A stretch of DNA of 64,000 nt from Pseudomonas sp. 7P_10.2_Bac1 (GCF_025465935.1 NZ_JANLNV010000090.1:62001-126000); one strand, 5' to 3'; shown: positions 46,092-55,721, numbered from the stretch's first letter. The notes: generated from the sequence alone by a model not told the origin. Numbers and translations are program-made.

Positions 46092-46647
46092 GCCGTATTT
46101 TCCCTAATTAAAACTGACCGCGCCGATCGATGCTGGCCAACGTATTGAAGAGCGCGGACTGTATCGGCCAGTTCTGGCAAGGATCTGTCAGATCTTTCCT
46201 TTAATTGAGAAAGCTTTATCTATTTCATGCTCGGCCATTTAAAAACGATGCCGTTTGCAGTCATCACCCATTCGGCAGGCGTGCATCACCGCCAAGGCTG
46301 ACAGACATGTTTGATCAATACGTGATTAGCAGATGATTCTTAGTCAGCCAGAGTCGTTGTTTAAATGACGAGAAGCTTGCTTCGCCTTTAGGATGTAACC
46401 AACTCTAGCTAAGGCGACCTGCAAGAAAATTATTTGAGGATCAGATGGTTTGCTAGAAGCCAACCGCTTACTTGCAATCCCAAGACTCGGACCAGCTACT
46501 TTTGTGCTATTCCAAGCATCTGCGGTAAACACCACACAATGATCTTAAGGATCTGGGTTGGCACACTGTCCCACCCAAGCACAGCACCCAAATTACGCTA
46601 TAAAAAATGCTCCTTGCGGAAGCGATCCCCAAATCGCAGACAACAAA
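46092..46647. other. 556-bp gap between toxin gene and tRNA terminator
   Basis: No gene is supported. A 63-residue minus-strand frame at 46344-46535 has no family resemblance. The toxin promoter should lie in the first 100 bases. Confidence 0.4.
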
Positions 46648-46679
46648 AAAGCCCCGTAGACATTAATCTACGGGGCTTT
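46648..46679 (-). terminator. Intrinsic terminator of tRNA-Cys
   Basis: AAAGCCCCGTAGA (46648-46660) pairs perfectly with TCTACGGGGCTTT (46667-46679). On the minus strand it is followed by a run of T (46645-46650 on the + strand are A). Confidence 0.9.
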
Positions 46680-46685
46680 CGTATG

Positions 46686-46759
46686 TGGAGGCCGAAGCCG
46701 GAATCGAACCGGCGTGGGCGGATTTGCAATCCGCTGCATAACCATTTTGCTATTCGGCC
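46686..46759 (-). tRNA. tRNA-Cys (anticodon GCA)
   Basis: 74 bases including the encoded CCA. The reverse strand opens GGCCGAATAGC and closes with GGCCTCCA; acceptor, D, anticodon and T arms all pair. The anticodon loop is ATTGCAAA (GCA), and the T-loop is GGTTCGATTCC. Confidence 0.97.
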
Positions 46760-47220
46760 ATTGCGCTTGATGTGTGCATCTTGAACATCAAAAACAATGA
46801 AATTTGCGACTTGATCGCTACAACTCTTTGATTCTTCAGCCATTCAGGTAGTTGCCCCGAGCTGATGGCGCGCATTATGTACTAGAAGATCGAAGCTGGC
46901 AACCCCCTGAATTCTAATAATTTTTAGCGCGAAAGATCGCCGCCTTGTTCCTTCTACCACTCTCTGTGCGAAGGTGCCTGGGCTCTCTCAAGGCGTGATC
47001 TGGGCCTGTGCAACGGTTTTAAGTGATCTCTTTTTTGCTGCTCGAAGCACCGGGCACCCACAGCAAATCTCGCGAAACACAGGACGAGTCCGAATTCCTA
47101 CCTTCAATAGAATTTATCCCTGCCCCAGACAGGGAAAGGGCTGACTTCAATCCTCAGGTTGCTCACGTAGAGTCTCGCCGCCGTTAACGAACGGACTGAC
47201 AAATCTCTTGGAGCTTCAAC
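46760..47220. other. 461-bp gap, promoter regions
   Basis: No gene is supported. It should hold the promoter of tRNA-Cys (leftward) and of the lipoprotein gene (rightward); no consensus boxes stand out clearly. Confidence 0.4.
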
Positions 47221-47652
47221 ATGAAAAAAATATGGATGCCCGCCGCCCTTGTTGCCGCAGTTCTGGCTACCAGCGGTTGCATGAGCCACAACGTTAGCCA
47301 GCCAAACGCTCCAATCGCGGGTACTGTGACTGCCGACCTGAAAGCCAATATTGATGTTGGTGGCGAGATCACCGGCCAGTCGTCTTCGGACATTCTGTTC
47401 GGCGTGCTGAAAATCAGCGGCGACAGCGAGTTCGCTGATGGCGTGACCTATGGCGGCCCTGCTCCTGCTTTCAGCCTGCCAGACCCAGTATCTGCAACTA
47501 AAGCCGCGGCGGCTTACAAAGCTGTCAAGAGCTCGGGTTCGGATTTGATCGTCGCGCCTCGTTACGCAGTGTCGGTTGAAGATTACTTCATCTTCAAGAA
47601 GGTGAACGTGACGGTTACTGGCAACAAAGGCACCATCAAAAACATCCGTTAA
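47221..47652 (+). CDS. TRL-like family lipoprotein
   Basis: A 143-residue protein with a lipoprotein signal (AAVLATSGC, Cys20) and a domain containing VTADLKANIDVGGEITGQSSSDILFGVLKISGDSEFADG. I recognise it as the TRL (tRNA-associated locus)-like family, and indeed it sits beside a tRNA gene. GGAGC lies upstream of the ATG. The function is unknown; an outer-membrane or periplasmic anchor is expected. Confidence 0.82.
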   Translation: MKKIWMPAALVAAVLATSGCMSHNVSQPNAPIAGTVTADLKANIDVGGEITGQSSSDILFGVLKISGDSEFADGVTYGGPAPAFSLPDPVSATKAAAAYKAVKSSGSDLIVAPRYAVSVEDYFIFKKVNVTVTGNKGTIKNIR

Positions 47653-47788
47653 GCGGTGTACTGCTTCAGGTCTGCTGTGTAACCGCACTTGCTCGGGCTG
47701 ATTCCCCAGTCAGCACATACCCTGTTCAAGCCAATTGACCTAATGATTGGTCTGGACTGCGATCGAACGGTCTACAGCAGCCTGACTC

Positions 47789-47808
47789 GGCGGGACACTT
47801 GTCCCGCC
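47789..47808. terminator. Hairpin between converging genes
   Basis: GGCGGGAC (47789-47796) and GTCCCGCC (47801-47808) form a perfect 8-bp stem with a 4-base loop, between the lipoprotein gene and the end of the XRE-cupin gene. No T-run follows in either direction, so function as a terminator is uncertain. Confidence 0.45.
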
Positions 47809-47815
47809 ACCTTGC

Positions 47816-48409
47816 TCAAATAACCACATTGCGTATAAAGCGAACTACTTCATTGCCGTCATTGTGATAGGAGTGCGGTTTGTTGCTGGCGTACATGTAA
47901 AACTCCCCCGCACTTAAGGTGAGCGACTGCTCGTCAATCACTAACGTCAAGCGCCCTTCAAAAACGTATAACTGCTCGCTCCACCCATCGGCGTCCGCCT
48001 GCGAGTGGTATTCGTCGCCCGGCTCCAGGGTCCACTCCCACAACTCAACCTCTTTGCTGGCGACGGCTTTGGCCAGTAAGACCGCCTTGCTGGTGGTACT
48101 GGTGCCTGCCCAGGCCAGTTCGTTGATGCGGCTCGCGTCAACCGAGCCCGGCGCCTGGATCAAGTCACTGAACCCCACGTTCAATGCCTCTGCAACCCGA
48201 TCCAGGGTGCTCAGGCTGACGTTTTTCTCGCCTGCCTCTATGGCGACAAGCATCCGCCGGCTCACGCCCGACAAATCAGACAATGCACTTTGGCTAAGGT
48301 GCGCGAGCAGCCTCAGGCGTCGGACATTCTGGCTGACGTGCTGCAGTACCGAGGCTCGTTGGGCTGAACCTCGCTGCGACGGATCTGAATGGGGATTTTC
48401 ATTGGGCAC
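47816..48409 (-). CDS. XRE-family regulator with C-terminal cupin
   Basis: About 197 residues from GTG 48409 (VPNENPHSDPSQRGSAQRA). An N-terminal helix-turn-helix (about 25-80: NVRRLRLLAHLSQSALSDLSGVSRRMLVAIEAGEKNVSLSTLDRVAEALNV) is followed by a cupin domain (about 115-195: WTLEPGDEYHSQADADGWSEQLYVFEGRLTLVI, then YMYASNKPHSYHN). Regulators of this type often control a neighbouring exporter or catabolic gene in response to a small ligand. It diverges from the DMT exporter and probably represses both, using the direct repeats listed separately. Confidence 0.88.
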   Translation of the reverse strand: MPNENPHSDPSQRGSAQRASVLQHVSQNVRRLRLLAHLSQSALSDLSGVSRRMLVAIEAGEKNVSLSTLDRVAEALNVGFSDLIQAPGSVDASRINELAWAGTSTTSKAVLLAKAVASKEVELWEWTLEPGDEYHSQADADGWSEQLYVFEGRLTLVIDEQSLTLSAGEFYMYASNKPHSYHNDGNEVVRFIRNVVI

Positions 48410-48449
48410 TATATTGCTCACTCTATGGGGCTGCGCAGTATACTGCTCA
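48410..48449. promoter_or_regulatory. Direct repeats in the divergent promoter region
   Basis: TATATTGCTCA (48410-48420) and TATACTGCTCA (48439-48449) are near-identical and start 29 bases apart, close to three helical turns. They lie between the XRE-cupin start and the transporter start and are candidate binding sites for the regulator. Confidence 0.45.
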
Positions 48450-48493
48450 GCTTTGGCGCATTGTGCGTCTCTCATCTTGTGGCGTGCAAGGTT

Positions 48494-49432
48494 ATGTCTA
48501 CGTTGAAAACATTCAAACTCGGGTCTTTTACTTCTCGTTTCAGCAAAGCTGAATGTGTACTGATTCTGATCACCATGGTTTGGGGCGGTACCTTTTTGCT
48601 GGTGCAGCATGCATTGACGTCCAGCGGGCCGATGTTTTTTGTTGGCCTGCGGTTTGCGGCAGCGGCAACAATAGTTGCTTTGTTTTCCTACCGCAGTTTG
48701 CGCGGCTTCACGCTATTGGAACTTAAAGCCGGTGTATTCATTGGTACGGCGATCATGTTCGGTTATGGCTTGCAAACCATTGGCCTGCAGACTATCCCCA
48801 GCAGCCAATCGGCCTTTATCACTGCACTTTACGTGCCTTTTGTCCCTTTGCTCCAATGGCTGGTGCTGGGCCGCCGACCGGGCTTGATGCCGAGCATCGG
48901 CATTGTGATGGCCTTTACCGGCTTGATGTTGCTGTCCGGGCCCAATGGTGCATCGCTGAATTTCAGCCAGGGCGAAATCGTGACCCTGATCAGTGCAATC
49001 GCCATAGCCGCAGAAATTATCCTGATTAGCGCCTATGCTGGAAAAGTCGATGTGCGACGGGTGACCGTGGTGCAGCTCGGCACGGCCTCTATTCTGTCGT
49101 TCTTGATGGTCGTACCCACGGGCGAAGCCATTCCTGATTTCTCCTGGCTGTTGTTGGCCAGCGCGGTAGGCCTGGGCGCTGCGAGTGCTGTGATCCAGGT
49201 GGCAATGAACTGGGCGCAGAAAAGTGTTTCACCGACCCGCGCCACCCTTATTTATGCCGGTGAGCCGGTATGGGCCGGGATCATCGGGCGCATTGCGGGT
49301 GAGCGTTTGCCCGGTATCGCCTTGGTCGGGGCCATATTGATTGTTGCAGCCGTGATCGTAAGTGAGTTAAAAACAAAGGGTAAATCGCCCAGCGAGACGG
49401 ATGAAGAGGCAGGCAGGCAAGCCTGCGAGTGA
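48494..49432 (+). CDS. DMT-superfamily (EamA) exporter
   Basis: A 312-residue inner-membrane protein with ten likely helices in two EamA halves (ECVLILITMVWGGTFLLVQHAL at the start, then SAIAIAAEIILISAYAG). The ATG at 48494 (MSTLKTFKLGS) is preferred to upstream in-frame codons, which overlap the regulator's start region. The ribosome binding site AAGG is unusually close. Exporters of this family move amino acids or metabolites; the substrate is unknown. Confidence 0.85.
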   Translation: MSTLKTFKLGSFTSRFSKAECVLILITMVWGGTFLLVQHALTSSGPMFFVGLRFAAAATIVALFSYRSLRGFTLLELKAGVFIGTAIMFGYGLQTIGLQTIPSSQSAFITALYVPFVPLLQWLVLGRRPGLMPSIGIVMAFTGLMLLSGPNGASLNFSQGEIVTLISAIAIAAEIILISAYAGKVDVRRVTVVQLGTASILSFLMVVPTGEAIPDFSWLLLASAVGLGAASAVIQVAMNWAQKSVSPTRATLIYAGEPVWAGIIGRIAGERLPGIALVGAILIVAAVIVSELKTKGKSPSETDEEAGRQACE

Positions 49433-49666
49433 TGTCGCATCACCCCCGTTCACCCGGTTAAACGTCTTCATCGGTAACAACCACACATGGCCCGCTCGCT
49501 CCTTCGGGAGCGGTGCACGCTTAACACAAGCGCGTCAGTAAGGATGACACTCGGCTCGTTGTTAAAGATTTGCACACATTTTGTAGGATTCCTCTACAGA
49601 TCCGCTGTTGGTGATCGTCAAGTCGCCACGTATGATCGCTCACAAACTCCTGCAGATTAGAAGCCT

Positions 49667-52573
49667 ATGTCCCTGATAGTTCTACTGCTTCTGCCATTTA
49701 TTGGCAGCTGTCTGGCGGCTGTTTTGCCGCACAACGCACGTAACAGTGAATCAATGCTCGCCGGCGTGATCGCTCTGATCGGCGTCGTTCAAGTTGCCCT
49801 GCTCTATCCACAAATCGCCCATGGTGGGGTGATTCGTGAAGAGGTCATGTGGTTGCCGAGTCTCGGCCTCAATTTCGTCCTGCGTATGGACGGATTTGCC
49901 TGGCTGTTCTCGATTCTTGTACTGGGCATTGGCGCTCTGGTGTCTTTGTACGCCCGTTATTACATGTCTCCAGAAGACCCTGTACCGCGCTTTTTCTCTT
50001 TTTTCCTGGCGTTCATGGGCGCGATGCTCGGGCTGGTGATCTCGGGCAACCTGATCCAAATGGTGTTTTTCTGGGAGTTGACCAGCCTCTTCTCGTTCTT
50101 GCTGATCGGCTATTGGCACCATCGCTCTGATGCCCGGCGTGGCGCTTATATGGCGCTGATGGTCACGGGCGCCGGGGGGTTGTGCTTGCTGGCAGGGGTC
50201 ATCCTGCTCGGCCATGTCGTCGGCAGCTACGATCTGGATGCCGTACTGGCCGCCGGCGACCAGATCCGCGCTCACAATCTGTACCCCATCCTGTTACCGC
50301 TGATCCTGATCGGCGCCCTTAGTAAAAGTGCCCAGTTCCCGTTTCATTTCTGGCTGCCCCATGCCATGGCGGCGCCAACCCCCGTATCGGCTTATCTGCA
50401 CTCGGCGACCATGGTCAAGGCCGGGGTTTTTCTGTTGGCGCGCCTGTGGGCGCCGTTGTCCGGTACCGAAGAATGGTTCTGGATCGTCAGCGGCGCCGGG
50501 GCTTGTACGCTGGTGCTTGGCGCGTACTGCGCGATGTTTCAAAACGATCTCAAGGGCCTGCTGGCCTATTCGACCATCAGCCACCTGGGCCTGATTACCC
50601 TGCTGCTGGGCCTCAACAGCCCATTGGCCGCGGTAGCAGCGGTGTTCCATATCCTTAACCATGCGACCTTCAAGGCCTCGCTGTTCATGGCTGCCGGGAT
50701 CATCGACCACGAAACCGGTACGCGGGATATTCGCAAGCTCAGCGGCTTGTTCAAACTGATGCCGTACACTGCAACGCTGGCGATGGTGGCCAGTGCCTCG
50801 ATGGCCGGTGTGCCGCTGCTCAACGGCTTCCTGTCCAAAGAGATGTTCTTTGCCGAAACCGTGTTCATCAATTCCACGGCCTGGGTTGAAATTGCCCTGC
50901 CGGTGATCGCCACCATTGGCGGTACGTTTAGCGTGGCCTACGCGCTGCGCTTTACCGTTGATGTGTTCTTTGGCCCGCCCGCTACCGACTTACCGCACAC
51001 CCCGCACGAGCCGCCGCGCTGGATGCGCGCCCCCGTTGAACTGCTGGTATTTACCTGCCTGATGGTCGGCATCTTCCCGGCGCACACCGTCGGCCCTCTG
51101 CTTGCTGCGGCCGCGCAACCGGTGGTCGGTGGCGACCTGCCTGAGTACAGCCTGGCCATTTGGCACGGGCTCAATGCGCCGATGATCATGAGCCTGATCG
51201 CCATGTCCGGCGGTATCGTGCTCTATGTGCTGTTGCGCAAACAGCTCAAGCTGGATCGTTTCCCGCTGCCGCCGCTGATCAAGTACTTCAATGGCAAACG
51301 CTTCTTCGAGCGCAGCATGGTGGTGCTTATGCGCTGGGCGCGACGCATCGAGCGACGCATCAGCACTTTGCGCCTGCAAACCCAGTTGTTCCTGCTGGTG
51401 CTGGCGGCAGTGATTGCCGGGCTGATCCCTATGCTCTACAGCGGCCTGAGCTGGGGCGACCGGCCAAACATTCCAGGTTCGATTGTCTTTGTGACCCTGT
51501 GGCTGCTGGCGATTGCTTGTGCCATTGGCGCTGCCTGGCAAGCCAAGTACCACCGTCTGGCCGCCTTGACCATGGTCAGCGTGTGCGGCTTGATGACCTG
51601 CGTGACCTTCGTCTGGTTCTCGGCGCCGGACCTGGCCTTGACCCAGCTCGTGGTTGAAGTGGTGACTACGGTGCTGATTCTGCTGGGCCTGCGCTGGCTG
51701 CCTCGACGGATCGAAGAAGTGTCGCCACTGCCGGGGACTTTGACCAAGGCGCGTATTCGTCGTCTGCGCGACTTGCTGTTGTCGATCGCCGTTGGTGGCG
51801 GCATGGCCGTGCTGTCGTACGCCATGTTGACCCGGCAAACCCCGAACCACATTTCCTCGTTCTTCCTCAGCCGTGCGTTGCCTGAAGGCGGCGGCACCAA
51901 CGTGGTGAACGTAATGCTGGTGGACTTCCGCGGCTTCGACACACTGGGTGAAATCACCGTACTGGCCGCCGTAGCCCTGACCGTGTTCGCCCTGCTGCGC
52001 CGCTTCCGCCCCCCCAAAGAAAGCATGCAATTGCCTGCCCAGCAGCGCTTGCTGGCCAAAGACGTGGTTACCGACCTGGTCAACCCTCGCAGCGCCAGCG
52101 ATACCGCGCTGGGCTTCATGATGGTGCCGGCCGTGCTGGTGCGCTTGCTGTTGCCAATTGCGTTCCTGGTGTCGATGTACCTGTTCATGCGCGGCCACAA
52201 CCAGCCGGGCGGCGGCTTTGTCGCCGGCTTGGTGATGTCGGTGGCGTTCATCCTGCAATACATGGTGGCAGGTACGCAGTGGGTCGAGGCGCAAATGAGC
52301 CTGCGTCCGCTGCGCTGGATGGGCACCGGCTTGCTCTGTGCAACCTTGACCGGCCTGGGCTCGCTGCTGTGGGGCTATCCGTTCCTGACCACCCACACCG
52401 CGCACTTCAGCTTGCCGGTGCTGGGTGAGATTCACGTGGCCAGTGCGCTGTTTTTTGACATTGGCGTGTTTGCCGTTGTGGTCGGCGCAACGCTGCTGAT
52501 TCTCACAGCGCTGGCTCACCAATCGGTACGTGCACATCGTCCCGCCCTCCAATCCAAGACGGGAGCTGCCTGA
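49667..52573 (+). CDS. mrpA: Na+/H+ antiporter subunit A with fused subunit B domain (MrpA)
   Basis: A 968-residue membrane protein. The N-terminal two-thirds are a complex-I-like proton-pumping antiporter domain (FSFFLAFMGAMLGLVISGNLIQMVFFWELTSLFSFLLIGYW, and a KSAQFPFHFWLPHAMAAPTPVSAYLHSATMVKAG core). The C-terminal third includes the MrpB-like domain (FRGFDTLGEITVLAAVALTVFALLRRF, GHNQPGGGFVAGLVMSVAF). This is the fused A/B form of Mrp/Pha/Mnh operons in Pseudomonas. It is the first gene of a six-gene operon with overlapping stops and starts. Confidence 0.95.
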   Translation: MSLIVLLLLPFIGSCLAAVLPHNARNSESMLAGVIALIGVVQVALLYPQIAHGGVIREEVMWLPSLGLNFVLRMDGFAWLFSILVLGIGALVSLYARYYMSPEDPVPRFFSFFLAFMGAMLGLVISGNLIQMVFFWELTSLFSFLLIGYWHHRSDARRGAYMALMVTGAGGLCLLAGVILLGHVVGSYDLDAVLAAGDQIRAHNLYPILLPLILIGALSKSAQFPFHFWLPHAMAAPTPVSAYLHSATMVKAGVFLLARLWAPLSGTEEWFWIVSGAGACTLVLGAYCAMFQNDLKGLLAYSTISHLGLITLLLGLNSPLAAVAAVFHILNHATFKASLFMAAGIIDHETGTRDIRKLSGLFKLMPYTATLAMVASASMAGVPLLNGFLSKEMFFAETVFINSTAWVEIALPVIATIGGTFSVAYALRFTVDVFFGPPATDLPHTPHEPPRWMRAPVELLVFTCLMVGIFPAHTVGPLLAAAAQPVVGGDLPEYSLAIWHGLNAPMIMSLIAMSGGIVLYVLLRKQLKLDRFPLPPLIKYFNGKRFFERSMVVLMRWARRIERRISTLRLQTQLFLLVLAAVIAGLIPMLYSGLSWGDRPNIPGSIVFVTLWLLAIACAIGAAWQAKYHRLAALTMVSVCGLMTCVTFVWFSAPDLALTQLVVEVVTTVLILLGLRWLPRRIEEVSPLPGTLTKARIRRLRDLLLSIAVGGGMAVLSYAMLTRQTPNHISSFFLSRALPEGGGTNVVNVMLVDFRGFDTLGEITVLAAVALTVFALLRRFRPPKESMQLPAQQRLLAKDVVTDLVNPRSASDTALGFMMVPAVLVRLLLPIAFLVSMYLFMRGHNQPGGGFVAGLVMSVAFILQYMVAGTQWVEAQMSLRPLRWMGTGLLCATLTGLGSLLWGYPFLTTHTAHFSLPVLGEIHVASALFFDIGVFAVVVGATLLILTALAHQSVRAHRPALQSKTGAA

Positions 52574-52917
52574 TGGAAGAAGTTATCGCTATCGCTATCG
52601 GGGTGCTCGCCGCCTCCGGTACCTGGCTGATCCTGCGGCCTCGAACCTTTCAGGTAGTCATGGGGCTGTGCCTGCTGTCGTATGGGGTCAACCTGTTCAT
52701 TTTCAGCATGGGCAGCCTGTTCATCGGCAAGGAGCCGGTGATCAAAGAGGGCGTGCCGCAAGACCTGCTCAACTACACCGACCCGCTGCCCCAGGCACTG
52801 GTGTTGACCGCAATCGTCATCAGTTTCGCCATGACCGCGCTGTTTCTGGTGGTCTTGTTGGCCTCTCGCGGCCTGACCGGTACCGACCACGTGGATGGCC
52901 GGGAGCCTAAAGAATGA
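52573..52917 (+). CDS. mrpC: Na+/H+ antiporter subunit C (MrpC)
   Basis: A 114-residue NuoK-like protein with three membrane helices (AIAIGVLAASGTWLILRPRTFQVVMGLCLLSYGVNLFIFSMG). The ATG shares one base with the mrpA stop. Confidence 0.93.
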   Translation: MEEVIAIAIGVLAASGTWLILRPRTFQVVMGLCLLSYGVNLFIFSMGSLFIGKEPVIKEGVPQDLLNYTDPLPQALVLTAIVISFAMTALFLVVLLASRGLTGTDHVDGREPKE

Positions 52918-54593
52918 ATTTGATGCCGCATCTGATTGTCGCGCCCATTCTGTTACCGCTGTTTACCGCTGCGTGCATGCTGTTGCTGGGGGAAAAACAT
53001 CGCCCGCTTAAAGCCAGGATCAACCTGGGCTCGACGCTGATCGGGCTGTGCATTTCAATCACCTTGCTGCTCTGGACGCAACAAAACGGCAGCCCGGCCT
53101 CGATTGGCGTCTACCTGCCGAGCAACTGGCAAGTGCCTTTCGGCATTGTGCTGGTGGTTGATCGCTTGTCGGCGCTGATGCTGGTGCTCACCGGGGTTAT
53201 CGCCAGTTGTGCCCTGATGTTCGCCATGGCCCGTTGGGATCGCGCCGGCTCCAGCTTTCATGCGTTGTTCCAGATCCAGTTGATGGGGCTGTACGGCGCC
53301 TTTCTCACCGCCGACCTGTTCAACCTGTTTGTATTCTTCGAGGTGCTGCTGGCCGCCTCGTACGGCCTGATGCTCCATGGTTCGGGCAAAGCCCGGGTGT
53401 CATCGGGGCTGCATTACATCGCGATCAACCTGCTGGCCTCATCACTGTTTCTGATTGGCGCGGCGTTGATCTACGGCGTCACCGGCACGCTGAACATGGC
53501 CGACCTGGCGTTCAAGATCCCCATGGTTCCCGAAGCCGATCGCGGCCTGTTACACGCCGGTGCGGCCATTTTGGCCATCGCCTTCCTGGCCAAGGCCGGT
53601 ATGTGGCCACTCAACTTCTGGCTGGTGCCCGCCTACTCCTCGGCCAGCGCCCCGGTGGCGGCGCTGTTCGCGATCATGACCAAGGTGGGGATCTACACCG
53701 TATTGCGCCTATGGACGCTACTGTTCTCGGGCCAGGCCGGAGCTTCGGCCTACTTCGGCAGTGACTGGCTCATCTACGGCGGCATGGCGACCATTGTCTG
53801 CGCGGCCATTGCCATACTCGCGGCCCAGCGTCTGGAGCGCATGGCCAGCCTGAGCATTCTGGTATCGGCCGGGATCCTGTTATCAGCCGTAGGCTTTGCC
53901 CAGCCAAATCTGATATCTGCCGCATTGTTTTATCTGGTCAGCTCCACCTTGGCGCTGAGTGCGTTGTTCTTGCTGGCCGAGTTGATTGAACGTTCGCGCT
54001 CCTCCAGTGAATCGCTGATCGAAGATGATGCCGACGCCCTGCCCGCCCTGGTTGAGCCACCGCCGCGCGGGACCAACCTGGACGACGAACAAAAAGTGGT
54101 GGTCGGGCAAATCATCCCGTGGGCGATGGCATTTTTGGGCTTGAGCTTTATCGGCTGTGCCCTGTTGATCATCGGCATGCCGCCGCTGTCGGGGTTTATT
54201 GGCAAATTGGGCCTGCTCAATGCCCTGCTCAATCCAGCCGGGCTGGGCAACGACATCCACACACCGGTTTCAACTGCAGCCTGGTGCCTCTTTGCCCTGC
54301 TGATCCTCTCGGGTCTGGCCTCCCTGATTGCCTTTTCGCGCATGGGCATCCAGCGTTTCTGGACACCACTGGAACGGCCATCACCGATCCTGCGGCGCCT
54401 CGAATGCGTGCCGATCGTGTTGCTGCTTGGCGTGTGTGTAGCGCTGACAGTCAAGGCCGAGCCGCTGTTGCGCTTCACCCAGGCAGCTGCCGATACCCTC
54501 AACAACCCTGAGCGCTATGTGCAGGCGGTGATGGAATCCCGTCCGGTGCCGGGCCCTGATGCCAAAGCCGCGTTGCAGGAGGTGCAGCCATGA
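52914..54593 (+). CDS. mrpD: Na+/H+ antiporter subunit D (MrpD)
   Basis: A 559-residue NuoN/NuoM-like membrane subunit with about 14 helices. It includes the conserved FEVLLAASYGL glutamate segment and AFLAKAGMWPLNFWLVPAYSSASAPVAALFAIMTKVGIY with its helix-breaking lysine. ATG overlaps the mrpC stop by four bases. Confidence 0.93.
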   Translation: MNLMPHLIVAPILLPLFTAACMLLLGEKHRPLKARINLGSTLIGLCISITLLLWTQQNGSPASIGVYLPSNWQVPFGIVLVVDRLSALMLVLTGVIASCALMFAMARWDRAGSSFHALFQIQLMGLYGAFLTADLFNLFVFFEVLLAASYGLMLHGSGKARVSSGLHYIAINLLASSLFLIGAALIYGVTGTLNMADLAFKIPMVPEADRGLLHAGAAILAIAFLAKAGMWPLNFWLVPAYSSASAPVAALFAIMTKVGIYTVLRLWTLLFSGQAGASAYFGSDWLIYGGMATIVCAAIAILAAQRLERMASLSILVSAGILLSAVGFAQPNLISAALFYLVSSTLALSALFLLAELIERSRSSSESLIEDDADALPALVEPPPRGTNLDDEQKVVVGQIIPWAMAFLGLSFIGCALLIIGMPPLSGFIGKLGLLNALLNPAGLGNDIHTPVSTAAWCLFALLILSGLASLIAFSRMGIQRFWTPLERPSPILRRLECVPIVLLLGVCVALTVKAEPLLRFTQAAADTLNNPERYVQAVMESRPVPGPDAKAALQEVQP

Positions 54594-55078
54594 AGCGTTT
54601 GTTTCCTGCCCCGTGGTTGTCCCTGGCGTTGTGGGTGCTGTGGTTGCTGCTCAATCTGTCACTGAGCGCGGGCAACCTGCTGCTCGGTGCGGCGCTGGGC
54701 TTTCTCGCCCCGATCATGTTCGCGCCACTGCGGCCACTGCCGATCAAGATTCATCGTCCGGGGGTGATCCTGAAGCTGTTCTTTCGGGTGGGGGGCGACG
54801 TCATCATGTCCAACATCGCCGTGGCGTGGGGCGTGCTCAACGCTGGCCGTCACCCGCCACGCTCCCGGTTCATCAAGGTGCCGCTGGACTTGCGCGATGC
54901 CAACGGCCTTGCGGCCTTGTCGATGATCACCACAGTGGTGCCGGGCACGGTCTGGTCCGAGCTGGCGCTGGACCGCAGCGTACTGTTGCTGCACGTCTTC
55001 GACCTGGATGACGAAGTGCAGTTTATCGAGCACTTCAAATCGGCTTACGAGCGCCCTTTGATGGAGATCTTCGAATGA
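54590..55078 (+). CDS. mrpE: Na+/H+ antiporter subunit E (MrpE)
   Basis: A 162-residue protein with two N-terminal membrane helices and a cytoplasmic domain (SNIAVAWGVLNAGRHPPRSRFIKVPL, ITTVVPGTVWSELALD). It overlaps mrpD and mrpF by four bases each. Confidence 0.93.
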   Translation: MKRLFPAPWLSLALWVLWLLLNLSLSAGNLLLGAALGFLAPIMFAPLRPLPIKIHRPGVILKLFFRVGGDVIMSNIAVAWGVLNAGRHPPRSRFIKVPLDLRDANGLAALSMITTVVPGTVWSELALDRSVLLLHVFDLDDEVQFIEHFKSAYERPLMEIFE

Positions 55079-55353
55079 GTGCCCTACTCTCCAATGCCAT
55101 CCTGATCAGCCTGTTCTTCTTTAGCCTGGCGATGGTGCTGACCGTCGTCCGCCTGTTCAAAGGCCCTTCGGCCCAGGACCGGGTTCTGGCGCTGGACTAC
55201 CTGTACATCGTGGCCATGCTGATGATGCTGGTACTGGGTATTCGCTATGCCAGTGACACCTACTTCGAAGCCGCCTTGCTGATAGCCCTGTTTGGTTTTG
55301 TCGGCTCGTTTGCGCTGGCCAAATTCCTGCTGCGTGGTGAGGTAATCGAATGA
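55075..55353 (+). CDS. mrpF: Na+/H+ antiporter subunit F (MrpF)
   Basis: A 92-residue protein with three membrane helices (VLTVVRLFKGPSAQDRVLALDYLYIVAMLMMLVLGI is the family core). Four-base overlaps with its neighbours. Confidence 0.93.
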   Translation: MSALLSNAILISLFFFSLAMVLTVVRLFKGPSAQDRVLALDYLYIVAMLMMLVLGIRYASDTYFEAALLIALFGFVGSFALAKFLLRGEVIE

Positions 55354-55721
55354 ATTCCGTCAGCGAGCTGTCGCTCTGGATCGAAATACCGGTGGCCGTG
55401 CTACTGGTGCTCAGCAGCCTGTTTGCGTTCTGTGGTGCCCTGGGGATATTGCGCCTCAAAGACTTTTTCCAGCGCATGCACCCGCCAGCATTGGCCTCGA
55501 CCATTGGCGCCTGGTGCGTGGCGCTGGCCTCGATTCTGTATTTCTCGGCGCTTAAATCGACGCCCATCATGCACGCCTGGCTGATCCCGATTCTGCTGGC
55601 GATCACCGTACCGGTAACCACCTTGCTGCTGGCCCGTACCTCGCTGTTCCGCAAGCGTATGGCAGGCGAAGACGTACCGGCTGAAGTCAGCAGCGGTGGC
55701 CGCAGCGAGGGTGGTAGCTGA
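55350..55721 (+). CDS. mrpG: Na+/H+ antiporter subunit G (MrpG)
   Basis: A 123-residue protein with three membrane helices (FAFCGALGILRLKDFFQRMHPPALASTIGAWCV). Last gene of the operon, which gives Na+/alkali tolerance and pH homeostasis in characterised bacteria. A REPIN follows 11 bases downstream. Confidence 0.93.
   Translation: MNSVSELSLWIEIPVAVLLVLSSLFAFCGALGILRLKDFFQRMHPPALASTIGAWCVALASILYFSALKSTPIMHAWLIPILLAITVPVTTLLLARTSLFRKRMAGEDVPAEVSSGGRSEGGS

Noticed and set aside
46344..46535. 63-residue minus-strand frame near tRNA-Cys, considered as an integrase end
   Set aside because: No tyrosine-recombinase motif (R..HR..Y) and no ribosome binding site.
50990..52552. 520-residue minus-strand frame opposite mrpA
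   Set aside because: His/Gln-rich antisense shadow of a clear antiporter subunit.
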